From assembly GCA_028290305.1 (NCBI GenBank), contig JAQGKC010000265.1:1-8106 (forward strand): a stretch of 8,106 nucleotides of DNA, in the 5' to 3' direction. The notes beneath the pieces are model-generated. The model made no database searches, was not told where the DNA came from, and was given only the letters and a program-made list of their open reading frames with translations. The stretch is from Bradyrhizobium sp. Lineage in GTDB: Bacteria > Pseudomonadota > Alphaproteobacteria > Rhizobiales > Xanthobacteraceae. The position numbers were made by a program, and so were the translations under genes. Positions within the stretch are counted from its first letter, which is position 1, and each line of letters starts with the position of its first letter. Below, piece by piece: positions 1 to 6,725 of this stretch.

Positions 1-1816
1 CGGCGGCTCGCAGGGTTCGCCGGACCGCGCGGCCAGCCATCGGGTCCATTCTGGCCACCACGATCCCTCCATTTTTGGCGTCGCCTTCAGCCATTCGTCC
101 GGGCCGAGATGCGGGGTGTGTTCCGGCCTGGTGCCGATCTGATAGGAATGCCCCTGCTCGCTGGGTGGTGCTACGACGCCTGCGTTGTGGCCGCCGCTGG
201 TCAGCAAGAAGGTCACGTCGGCGTCCACCTGATAATTGATCTTATAGACCGACTTCCAGGGCGCCACGTGATCCCTGACGGTGCCGACCACGAACAGCGG
301 CGTACGGATATCCGACAGCGCGATCGGCTTTCCCTCGACGAGGTAGCGGCCCTCGGCCAGGTCGTTGCGCAGGAACAGTTTGCGTAGATACTTGGAATGC
401 ATGCGATAGGGCAGCCGCGTGGCATCGGCGTCCCAGGCCATCAGGTCGCCGGACGGAGCCCGCTCCCCCATCAGGTAATCGCGGGAGACCCGCGACCAGA
501 TCAGGTCGTTCGAGCGCAGCAGCTGGAAGGCGCCGGCCATCTGTGTGGTGTCGAGCCCACCGTTCTGCCACATCATGTCTTCCAGAAAGGTGACCTGGCT
601 TTCGTTGATGAACAGGGTCAATTCGCCGGCTTCCGTGAAATCAGTCTGTGCGGCGAGCAGCGTGATCGACTTCAGCCGGTGATCGCCGTCCCGCGCCATC
701 GCAGCCGCCGTGATCGACAGCAGCGTTCCCGCCCAGGCAATAGCCGAGCGCGTGAACAGGTCGGCCCGGCGTGATGTCGTCGATCGTCGCCAGCGCGGCC
801 TTCACCCCGAGCGTCCGATAGTCGTCGAAGGCGATATCGCGATCCTTTGGCTCCGGATTGCGCCAGGAGATCATGAAGACGGTGAAGCCTTCGCCGGTCA
901 GGTATTTCACCAGGGAGTTCTGCGGCGACAGGTCGAGGATGTAGTATTTCATGATCCACGCCGGCACGATCAGGATCGGCTCTGGATGCACCTTGTCGGT
1001 CGTCGGATCGTACTGGATCAGTTCGATCAGATCGTTGCGATAGACGGCCTTTCCGCGCGACACCGCGACGGTCTTGCCGACGACAAAATCCTGATCCTCG
1101 ATGGATGGCTTGCCCGCGGACATCAGGCGCATCAGATCACTGCACCAGTTCTGCCACCCCGAAAACGAAATTCTCGCCCCCGCTCTGGACCGTCTTCTGC
1201 AGCACTTCGGGGTTGGTCATCGCGAAATTGGACGGCGCCAGCATGTCCAGCACCTGCCGGACCGAAAACTCGACGATCGCCTCGTTCGACGGCGCTACTC
1301 CGCGCACACCGGTGGTCGCGTTGTGCCACCACTGCTCTCTCAGAAGAAACGCCTGTGCGAGCAGGTTGAACGGTGGATTTTCCCACTCCGGATTGGCAAA
1401 GCGCCGATCCTGGGGCTGCGGCTTGATGACGGACCACGGCTTTTGACCGGGCGAGGCAACATGCAGCGCTGCCCGGAACAGCCTGCTCGCACTCTGTATC
1501 TCGTCGTGGGCGATCTGCATTTGACGCTGCGGCGCAGCCATCAGATGCGAGGCCCAGTCGATATAGGCAAGCGATAGCGCCACCGGAGAGATGCCTCCGG
1601 TGAAACGCGCCAGCATCGCCTGGAACGCGCGATCGATCTCATTCGCCTCAGGCGACAGGTCCTGATGCGTTTCGGATCTGGGTTCGGCGTGCGCTTCGGT
1701 CGCGACCAGGCGCGGTGACCCTGGCCGTCAACGGTAGCATGAGCAGGACAAGGCAACATCGGCATCGTGGTCTTGGATCGCTTCGACGAGCATTGCGCGG
1801 ATCGCGTCTTGCTCAT
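1..1816 (-). pseudogene. phaC: Class I poly(3-hydroxyalkanoate) synthase, frameshifted, 3' end cut by the window edge
   Basis: PHA synthase polymerises (R)-3-hydroxyacyl-CoA into storage polyester at the granule surface. The protein is recognisable across three frames. An N-terminal part starts at ATG 1816 behind GGAGG (about 1827-1831). Next comes a PHA synthase N-domain (frame of 1137-1616, with IDWASHL and QPQDRRFANPEWE), then the alpha/beta-hydrolase core (frame of 1132 to about 731, with PAWIMKYYILDLSPQNS), then the C-terminal half to the edge. The lipase-like box GYCLGG carries the nucleophile Cys (737-739). The catalytic Asp lies in VVGTVRDHVAPW (271-273) and the His in TSGGHNAGVV (187-189). 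Frame joins are needed at about 1725-1760 (one base missing or two extra, position uncertain), at 1137 (one extra base: AELVQ then DLMRLMS) and at about 726-730 (one extra base: GYCLGG then TLLSITAAA). The joined length is about 605 codons, normal for class I. No nonsense substitution is seen inside the corrected frames, so recent inactivation or sequencing error are both possible. It lies 47 nt downstream of the phasin-like gene and is probably cotranscribed with it. Confidence 0.93.
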
Positions 1817-1863
1817 TTCAGGCCAGCCTCCAGCTTTCCGGTCCGGAACGTCGGGACGACGGA
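1817..1863 (-). promoter_or_regulatory. Intercistronic paired palindromes between phasin-like gene and phaC
   Basis: The 47-nt gap holds two perfect inverted repeats back to back. TTCCGG-T-CCGGAA lies at 1836-1848 and CGTCG-GGA-CGACG at 1849-1861. On the minus-strand transcript they sit just after the phasin-like stop codon and just before the phaC Shine-Dalgarno GGAGG. They could form adjacent hairpins that stabilise the upstream message or reduce read-through into phaC, which would give more phasin than synthase. No T-run follows, so a classical intrinsic terminator is unlikely. The function is inferred from structure and position only. Confidence 0.4.
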
Positions 1864-2233
1864 TCAATTCACGAGCCGGCCCTTGAGCAGATTCGACATG
1901 TTGTCCATGATCCGCTGGCCGTGTCTGAAAAGCCGATCAGAGTCGCGCCGAATGACATCAATCTGATGCTGGCCGCACTCCTCCCACATGGCCTTTGATG
2001 TTGTTGACCGAATGAGCTTGCGCTACTTTTGAAGCAAACTCGGTGAAGAGATGTCCTTCGGTTCGCGCCCGATCCAGTATCTCGTTGCTGACGAAAACCA
2101 TTTCGTCGAGCAACAGACGCTGCGCGCCGAACAGAATAGTCATGGTGCGCAGGTCGGCCTGAAACGCCTTCGCTGTGACGCCAACCGCCGGCTGCTCAGC
2201 GGACTTGGCACGCACATCCAAAAGCTCCGTCAT
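1864..2233 (-). pseudogene. Phasin-like small protein, single frameshift
   Basis: A small helix-rich protein encoded immediately upstream of phaC, so probably a phasin-type granule-associated protein. The start MTELLDVRAKSAEQ is chosen because AGGAGG sits five bases before ATG 2233; an open frame continues upstream to 2338 but would run into the promoter. The reading ends prematurely as NNIKGHVGG. Dropping one base in AAAGGCC (about 1990-1996) restores NNIKAMWEECGQHQIDVIRR and continues to MDNMSNLLKGRLVN with a stop at 1864-1866. The joined product is about 122 residues, typical of short phasins. The middle part (ILFGAQRLLLDEMVFVSNEI) and the tail look like amphipathic helices. The phasin assignment rests on size, helical character and adjacency to phaC; I see no diagnostic motif. 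As with phaC, the break may be genuine or a sequence error. Confidence 0.65.
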
Positions 2234-2300
2234 AGGCTCCTCCTGATCACGTTTGACGATTCTATCCTTTTTCAAACTAGCCCCCTTCTCCGATCGTTCA

Positions 2301-2314
2301 TTGAGCTGCATCAA
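2301..2314. promoter_or_regulatory. FNR/FixK-type box 1 (phasin-phaC proximal)
   Basis: TTGAGCTGCATCAA is a perfect TTGA-N6-TCAA dyad, the consensus recognised by FNR/FixK/Anr-type CRP-family activators. Its centre (2307.5) lies 74 bases before the phasin-like start codon. A class II arrangement (site at -41.5) would put transcription start near 2266, with only a weak -10 (TAGTTT, complement of 2274-2279). A better -10 is TAGAAT (complement of 2259-2264), which would place the box near -55. Confidence 0.75.
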
Positions 2315-2338
2315 AGCGAGAATGCCTCCCGGGGCCAC

Positions 2339-2352
2339 TTGACCTGCGTCAA
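2339..2352. promoter_or_regulatory. FNR/FixK-type box 2 (CBS-BON proximal)
   Basis: TTGACCTGCGTCAA is a second perfect TTGA-N6-TCAA dyad, centred 38 bp from box 1. A class II activated promoter firing rightward would start near 2387. An AT-rich -10 candidate, AATAATCTA, lies at 2372-2380 at about the expected distance. This gives a leader of about 30 nt before ATG 2419. The spacing supports oxygen-responsive activation of the CBS-BON gene. Confidence 0.78.
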
Positions 2353-2418
2353 ACCGCGCTGCGCCGACGCGAATAATCTACTTTTGCCAATTTCAATTTC
2401 GAACGTGCGGAGCCTCCC

Positions 2419-3146
2419 ATGCGCGCCCATCAGATCATGACCAGGCCGGTCATCAGCGTTGCCCCCGAAACCACGATTGTCGAAGCTGCGAACCTTATGC
2501 TGCAGCGGCATGTCAGCGGCCTCCCGGTCCTCGACGCCGCCGGCAAACTGGTCGGCATCGTCTCGGAGGGTGATTTCATCCGCCGCAGCGAAATCGGCAC
2601 CCAGCGCAAGCGCGGCCCTGGCTCAAGTTCATCCTCGGACCCGGCAAATCGGCTTCCGATTTCGTTCATGAACACGGCCGCAAGGTCGAAGAGGTCATGA
2701 CGAAACAGCCGCTCACCGTCACCGAAGATACGGCGCTGGCCGAGATCGTGGGCCTGATGGAAAAGAACAACGTCAAGCGGTTACCGGTGGTTCGCGGCGA
2801 CAAGGTGGTCGGTATCGTGGCGCGCGCCAATCTCTTGCAGGCGGTCGCGAGCCTTGCACGCGAGGTCCCCGACCCGACCGCGGACGACGACCATATCCGC
2901 AACCGCGTGATCGACGCGATCGAGAAAAACGACTGGTCTCCGTTCGGACTCAGCGTCATCGTGAAAGAGGGCATCGTTCGCTTGAGCGGCGTCATCACCG
3001 AGGAGCGGTCACGCCAGGCCGCCATCGTCGCGGCGGAGGGCATTGAGGGCGTAAAAAAGGTTCACGATCAACTGTGCTGGGTCGACACCATGTCGGGCAT
3101 CTACCTGAACTCGCCTGAAGATGATGAGCTGGCGAAGGCAAGTTGA
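2419..3146 (+). pseudogene. CBS-pair plus BON domain protein, single frameshift
   Basis: A soluble protein with two CBS motifs followed by a BON domain. CBS pairs usually bind adenine nucleotides; BON domains are thought to bind lipids or ligands. CBS1 is IMTRPVISVAPETT to LVGIVSEGDFIRRSE (residues about 6-57). CBS2 is VMTKQPLTVTEDTA to VVGIVARANLLQ. BON runs from DDHIRNRVIDAIEK to GVKKVHDQLCWVD. GGAG lies six bases before ATG 2419. The first frame continues to a stop at 2698-2700 as unrelated serine-rich sequence. Restoring one missing base at about 2617-2618 gives KRGRWLKFILGPGKSASDFVHEHGRKVEEVMTK and joins the two halves into about 242 residues. The ATG at 2697 is therefore an internal Met (VMTK) of CBS2, not a real start. 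It is transcribed divergently from the PHA operon and controlled by FNR/FixK box 2, which suggests a role in low-oxygen adaptation. The break may be a sequence error. Confidence 0.88.
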
Positions 3147-3155
3147 GCTTGTGCT

Positions 3156-3992
3156 CTAAAGCAGCTTTCCGCCCGGACCAAAGAACGGATGTGGCCCATC
3201 GAATTCGCCAATCGGCACCTGATGGGTCACGACATGACCGAGCCCCTCACCGGCAAACCAGCTGTGGAGATGGAAGGCCGGCGGCTCGACCTTGAATGAC
3301 GGCTCCCGCAAATGGTCGAGATCGAGGTCGACCGCGTGATTGGGAGCCGGGCAAATCGTACAGGGAATGCCGGCAAACATCGTCAGCGCGGCGCGATGGA
3401 TGTGGCCGGTCGCGATGAGTTGCGCGCGCGGATGACGGTTGATGATGGCTGCTAGTTCGGCGGCATTGCTCAGGTTCTGACGGTCCATGTGCCAGATGCC
3501 TGCCACGAACGGCGGATGGTGCAGGAACAACAGCGCCGGCCGATTCACAGATGATCCCAGTGTCGCATCAAGCCATTGCAGGGTCGGTTCATCGAGCTCG
3601 CCATGCGGCTTGCCGGCCACGCTCGAATCCAACAGCACGAGATCAAGTTCGGCGACCTCGATTGTCTGATTGAGCGGCCCTGACGAAAAGGCGTAGGCGG
3701 CGTTCGGAAACGCCGCGCGCATCAGATCTCGTCCGTCGTGATTGCCGGGAATGCCGGCGAACGGCAGCTTCAGGGGCGCGAGCAGCCGCACGAGATAGTC
3801 GTATTCTTCCCGGACCGGCGTATCCGCGAGATCGCCCGAGATCACGACAAAATCCGGCGCAGGCCGAAATGCATCCAAGGCCGCCACGCAGCGCTCCAGC
3901 GCTTTCGCCGTATCGACACGGCCGTAAGCTAGCTGGCCGGGCGGCTTGATATGCAGGTCGGAAATCTGGGCGATACGAACGGGCTTCGACAT
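3156..3992 (-). CDS. Calcineurin-like metallophosphoesterase, CpdA/GpdQ-type phosphodiesterase
   Basis: A cytoplasmic dinuclear-metal phosphodiesterase of 278 residues, the size of CpdA (cAMP phosphodiesterase) and GpdQ (glycerophosphodiesterase). All metal-binding motifs are present: DLH (D12, H14), GDLAD (D54), GNHD (N84, H85), HHPP (H158) and GHIH (H197, H199). There is no signal peptide or membrane segment. ATG 3992 is preceded by a weak ribosome site and lies 24 nt after the stop of the ABC ATPase. It is therefore the last gene of the transporter operon and faces the CBS-BON gene tail to tail with a 9-nt gap. Family members hydrolyse cyclic nucleotides, glycerophosphodiesters or related esters, and sequence alone does not separate these. 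Coupling to an importer favours a catabolic phosphodiesterase acting on the imported compound, but that is inference. Confidence 0.9.
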   Translation of the reverse strand: MSKPVRIAQISDLHIKPPGQLAYGRVDTAKALERCVAALDAFRPAPDFVVISGDLADTPVREEYDYLVRLLAPLKLPFAGIPGNHDGRDLMRAAFPNAAYAFSSGPLNQTIEVAELDLVLLDSSVAGKPHGELDEPTLQWLDATLGSSVNRPALLFLHHPPFVAGIWHMDRQNLSNAAELAAIINRHPRAQLIATGHIHRAALTMFAGIPCTICPAPNHAVDLDLDHLREPSFKVEPPAFHLHSWFAGEGLGHVVTHQVPIGEFDGPHPFFGPGGKLL

Positions 3993-3993
3993 C

Positions 3994-4021
3994 TCTGGTT
4001 CTTCAGTTCTGGTTCTTCAGT
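3994..4021. repeat. Perfect 14-bp tandem duplication at the ATPase/phosphodiesterase junction
   Basis: TCTGGTTCTTCAGT occurs twice in direct succession (3994-4007 and 4008-4021). The right copy overlaps the stop codon of the ABC ATPase gene (4017-4019) and the left copy fills the leader of the phosphodiesterase gene up to two bases before its ATG. It lengthens the intercistronic gap from about 10 to 24 nt. Confidence 0.85.
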
Positions 4022-5078
4022 CTTCCGGCGGCAACAGCCGGACGGCTTCCGGCGCAATCAACAGCCCTACCCGATCGCCCGCCTTCGCTTCAACCGTGTT
4101 GGGTGCATTTACAGTAAGCGGCCTGTCGGACGCGCCGCTCACGACCACGCGCTGCCGGTCGCCGATGAAGCTCACGCTGTCGATCGTGCCCGACAAGGGC
4201 GTCCCCGCGGCGCCGACAATCGCGATCGTTTCGGGGCGGATCATGGCAACCGCCGCCTGCTGAGTAGCGTCGCCGCCGATCGGCTGTCGTCCGCCCGGCA
4301 ACACAAGATGGCCCTTGTCCAGTGGGCCTTCGATAATATTGGCAGCGCCAACGAACTCGGCGACAAACCGGCTATTCGGCGTGAAATAGATGTCGCGCGG
4401 CGAGCCGACCTGCGCGATCGCGCCTTTGCGCATGACGACGATGCGATCGCCGAGTTCCATGGCCTCGGCCTGATCATGCGTGACATAGATCGTCGTGATG
4501 CCAAGCGCGCGCAGCAGGCGATTGAGTTCGCTTCGTAAACGCTCGCGTAATGCCGCATCGAGCGCAGTCAGGGGTTCATCGAGCAGCAGGATGCCGGGCC
4601 GGATCGCGACCGCGCGCGCCAATGCAACCCGCTGGCGCTGGCCGCCAGAGAGTTGGTCGATGCGGCGGTTCTCCAGGCCAGTGATATTGGTCAACACGAC
4701 CAGTTCCGCCACGCGCGCGGCGCGCTGATCCCTGGGCACACCGCGGATCTTCAGACCGTAACCGATATTGTCCGCGACGCTCATGTTCGGAAATAACGCG
4801 TAGGACTGAAACACCATGCCGACATTGCGCCGTTCGATCGGCACGGATGTCATGTCCTTGCCGTCGAACAGCACCTTCCCGCCGGCGTCGGGCGATTCGA
4901 GGCCTGCGATGATGCGCAGCAGGGTGGTCTTGCCGCAGCCGGACGGGCCGAGCAGCACCAGCGTTTCGCCGCGGGCGATGTCGAGGCTCGCCGGCTCGAG
5001 CGCGTGGGTGCCATCGGCAAAGGTCTTGCCGCAGGTTTCGATACGCACGGAAACGCCGTGTCCCGCCGCAGCGTTCAT
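4017..5078 (-). CDS. ABC importer ATPase, polyamine/iron/phosphonate (POPT) type
   Basis: The nucleotide-binding subunit energises the importer formed with the two permeases upstream. The 353-residue protein has Walker A GPSGCGKTT (44-52), Q-loop VFQSYALFP (Q91), signature LSGGQRQR (143-150), Walker B ILLLDEP (163-169), D-loop LTALD, and H-loop Tyr-Val-Thr-His with H201. A C-terminal extension of about 120 residues (SRFVAEFVGAANIIEG onward) is a TOBE-type regulatory domain, as in PotA, FbpC and PhnT relatives. ATG 5078 is chosen because it overlaps the stop of the preceding permease as ATGA (translational coupling) and because homology to the family begins just after it. The open frame extends upstream to 5345, but there it is only the out-of-frame shadow of the permease. 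Substrate cannot be read from the ATPase. Confidence 0.95.
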   Translation of the reverse strand: MNAAAGHGVSVRIETCGKTFADGTHALEPASLDIARGETLVLLGPSGCGKTTLLRIIAGLESPDAGGKVLFDGKDMTSVPIERRNVGMVFQSYALFPNMSVADNIGYGLKIRGVPRDQRAARVAELVVLTNITGLENRRIDQLSGGQRQRVALARAVAIRPGILLLDEPLTALDAALRERLRSELNRLLRALGITTIYVTHDQAEAMELGDRIVVMRKGAIAQVGSPRDIYFTPNSRFVAEFVGAANIIEGPLDKGHLVLPGGRQPIGGDATQQAAVAMIRPETIAIVGAAGTPLSGTIDSVSFIGDRQRVVVSGASDRPLTVNAPNTVEAKAGDRVGLLIAPEAVRLLPPED

Positions 5079-5860
5079 CTTGCCTGCTCCCTGTCGGCGA
5101 ATATTTGCATTGCGACCAGCAGCGGGATGATCATGACAAAGAAGATCAGCGTATAGGCAGACGCGACCTCCAGCCGCATCGAGGCATAGCTGTCGGCAAG
5201 TCCGATCGGCAGCGTCTTGGTCAAGGGCGTGTGCAGCATCCAGGTCAGGTTGAACTCGCCAAGCGAGAGCGTCACCACCATCAGGCTGCCGGCCAGGATG
5301 CCCGGCACCGCGTTCGGTACGATCACATCGCGAAAGCGCCGCCATGGCGACGCTCCGAGCGATGCTGCGCCCTCATCAAGCGTCTTGATGTCGACGGTGG
5401 AGAACACCGCCATCACTGAGCGCACCATGAACGGCATCGTGAAGACGACATGGCCGACCAGGATGAAGAGCCAGGAGCGGCGAAAATCGCCGAAGCTGCC
5501 ATAGGTCAACAGCAGCCCCAGCGCGATGGCCAGCCCGGGTATCGCGAGCGGCAGCGTGATGATTTCCTCCACCACGCGGGACAACCGCCCGCCCCGTACA
5601 TGCAAGGCATAGGCGGCGGGAACGCCCACGACCAGCGTCACCGCAAGCGTTGCAAATGCGATCAGAAACGACAGCAGAATTGTATTTGCGTAGAGCTCCC
5701 AGACCTGCGCCACCCATTGCAGGGTGACGCCCGACTGGATGCCGCGAAAGTAGTTCACGGTGACGCCGGCCATGATCGACTGAGCCGCCGGCACCACCAG
5801 GAACGCGGCGACAAGGAGCGTAAAGACGAGTTGGCCGGTGAAGATCAGGCGGTCGCGCAT
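5075..5860 (-). CDS. ABC transporter inner-membrane permease, second subunit
   Basis: A 261-residue membrane protein with about six hydrophobic segments. The first is LIFTGQLVFTLLVAAFLVVP near residues 4-23 and the last is YTLIFFVMIIPLLVAM near the C-terminus. The EAA loop that docks onto the ATPase is DEGAASLGASPWRRFRDVIV, starting at residue 162. ATG 5860 is used because it follows the stop of the first permease by four bases (TGAGGCCATG). An open frame reaches 5935 but overlaps the end of the upstream gene and adds Ser/Arg-rich sequence unlike a permease N-terminus. It belongs to the PotC/PhnV-like half of binding-protein-dependent importers and should form a heterodimeric channel with the 5865-6680 product. 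The gene overlaps the ATPase start by four bases. Confidence 0.93.
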   Translation of the reverse strand: MRDRLIFTGQLVFTLLVAAFLVVPAAQSIMAGVTVNYFRGIQSGVTLQWVAQVWELYANTILLSFLIAFATLAVTLVVGVPAAYALHVRGGRLSRVVEEIITLPLAIPGLAIALGLLLTYGSFGDFRRSWLFILVGHVVFTMPFMVRSVMAVFSTVDIKTLDEGAASLGASPWRRFRDVIVPNAVPGILAGSLMVVTLSLGEFNLTWMLHTPLTKTLPIGLADSYASMRLEVASAYTLIFFVMIIPLLVAMQIFADREQAR

Positions 5861-5864
5861 GGCC

Positions 5865-6680
5865 TCATCCGGCCGCGGCCACCGCGCTGCCCGAGAACGA
5901 GCGGGCGAGCGCGAGGATGAACCAGGTGATGACACCGAGCCCGACCGACAGGGCGGCCGATGTCGCGAAATTCGCGGCCAGGGTGAACTCGGTGTAGATC
6001 AGCATCGGCAACACGTCGATATTGGTTGCGAGCGTGAACGCCGTGCCGAACGCTCCCATCGCGGTCGCAAATGCGATGGCGCCCGAGGCTATGAAAGCCG
6101 GCGCCAGCGCCGGCAGCACCACGTCGCGCTGCACCGCCCAAGGACTTGCACCGAGCGAGCGTGCGGCTTCTTCCAGCCCCTTATCGAGCTTCTGCACGGC
6201 GGCCATAATGGTGAGAATGACCCGCGGGATCGAGAAATAAAGATAGCCGAGGAATAATCCGTAAATCGAATAGGCGAAGACAAACTTCTCGCCGAACAGA
6301 CGGTTCGAGACATCGCCGATCAGGCCCTGACGCCCGGCGAGCAGGATGATCATGAAGCCGACGACGACGCCGGGAAACGCCAACGGAAAGGTCAGCATCG
6401 CAATCAGCACCGCGCGCCCGGGGAAGCGATGGCGCTGCAGGAACATCCCGGCAATGGTCGCGACGACCAGCGTCACCACGGTAGTCGCGGTTGCGAGCAG
6501 CACCGTGTTGATCAGGGTCGCGCGGTAACGCGGCTCCGTCAGAATGGCGAAATAGCCGGCGAGCCCCTGCGGGCCCTCGGCGCCGGTGACGACCAGCCGC
6601 GCCATCGGCAACAGGAAGAACGCCGCCGTCACCGCCGCAAGCGGCAGCAGGCACAGCCAGACAAAAGTTCGATGCGACAT
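5865..6680 (-). CDS. ABC transporter inner-membrane permease, first subunit
   Basis: A 271-residue membrane protein with about six hydrophobic helices. The N-terminal helix is around VWLCLLPLAAVTAAFFLLP (residues 7-25); others include TVVTLVVATIAGMF and FPLAFPGVVVGFMIILLAG. The EAA motif EEAARSLGASPWAVQRDVVL begins at residue 170. MSHRTFVW at 6680 is chosen over the ATG at 6719, because the longer start would place the first residues inside an intercistronic inverted repeat and gives a charged tail unlike the family. No strong Shine-Dalgarno is visible before ATG 6680. It is the PotB/PhnU-like partner of the second permease and is separated from the solute-binding protein gene by 45 nt containing a stem-loop. 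Confidence 0.92.
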   Translation of the reverse strand: MSHRTFVWLCLLPLAAVTAAFFLLPMARLVVTGAEGPQGLAGYFAILTEPRYRATLINTVLLATATTVVTLVVATIAGMFLQRHRFPGRAVLIAMLTFPLAFPGVVVGFMIILLAGRQGLIGDVSNRLFGEKFVFAYSIYGLFLGYLYFSIPRVILTIMAAVQKLDKGLEEAARSLGASPWAVQRDVVLPALAPAFIASGAIAFATAMGAFGTAFTLATNIDVLPMLIYTEFTLAANFATSAALSVGLGVITWFILALARSFSGSAVAAAG

Positions 6681-6686
6681 CAAGCG

Positions 6687-6719
6687 ATGGTGCCCCTGCC
6701 CCTCACGCCGGGGCACCAT
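6687..6719 (-). promoter_or_regulatory. Intercistronic stem-loop between solute-binding protein and permease genes
   Basis: A perfect 10-bp inverted repeat, ATGGTGCCCC (6687-6696) and GGGGCACCAT (6710-6719), encloses a 13-nt loop. It lies six bases past the stop codon of the binding-protein gene and six bases before the permease ATG. It has no following U-run. In other importer operons such hairpins protect the upstream message and keep the binding protein in excess over membrane subunits; a similar role is inferred here. It may also partly occlude translation initiation of the permease. Confidence 0.6.
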
Positions 6720-6725
6720 ACTGCA

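Noticed and set aside
710..1369. Open plus-strand frame of 219 codons opposite phaC
   Set aside because: It is antisense to the clear PHA synthase sequence, has Arg/Ala-rich low-information composition and no recognisable motif. High GC makes such shadow frames common.
2251..2277. GTTTGA ... TCAAAC inverted repeat as a third FNR/FixK box
   Set aside because: The half-sites are separated by 15 bases rather than the 6 between TTGA and TCAA required for this regulator family; a chance repeat in AT-rich leader sequence is more likely.
2614..2620. Programmed ribosomal frameshifting in CBS-BON or phaC
   Set aside because: No slippery heptamer followed by a stable structure is evident at the joins, and the breaks occur at unrelated sequences in both directions (missing and extra bases).
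2697..3146. Independent gene starting at ATG 2697 (single CBS plus BON)
   Set aside because: The Met is inside the conserved VMTK start of CBS2. Coding sequence in the same frame extends upstream to the frameshift at about 2617, so it is the second half of the 2419 gene.
3145..3168. Bidirectional terminator between CBS-BON and the phosphodiesterase gene
   Set aside because: Only 4-bp stems (GAGC/GCTC and AAAG/CTTT) are present, with no U-run on either strand.
5079..5345. N-terminal extension of the ABC ATPase
   Set aside because: The extra 89 residues are an out-of-frame shadow of the permease. The ATGA overlap at 5075-5078 and family length fix the start at 5078.
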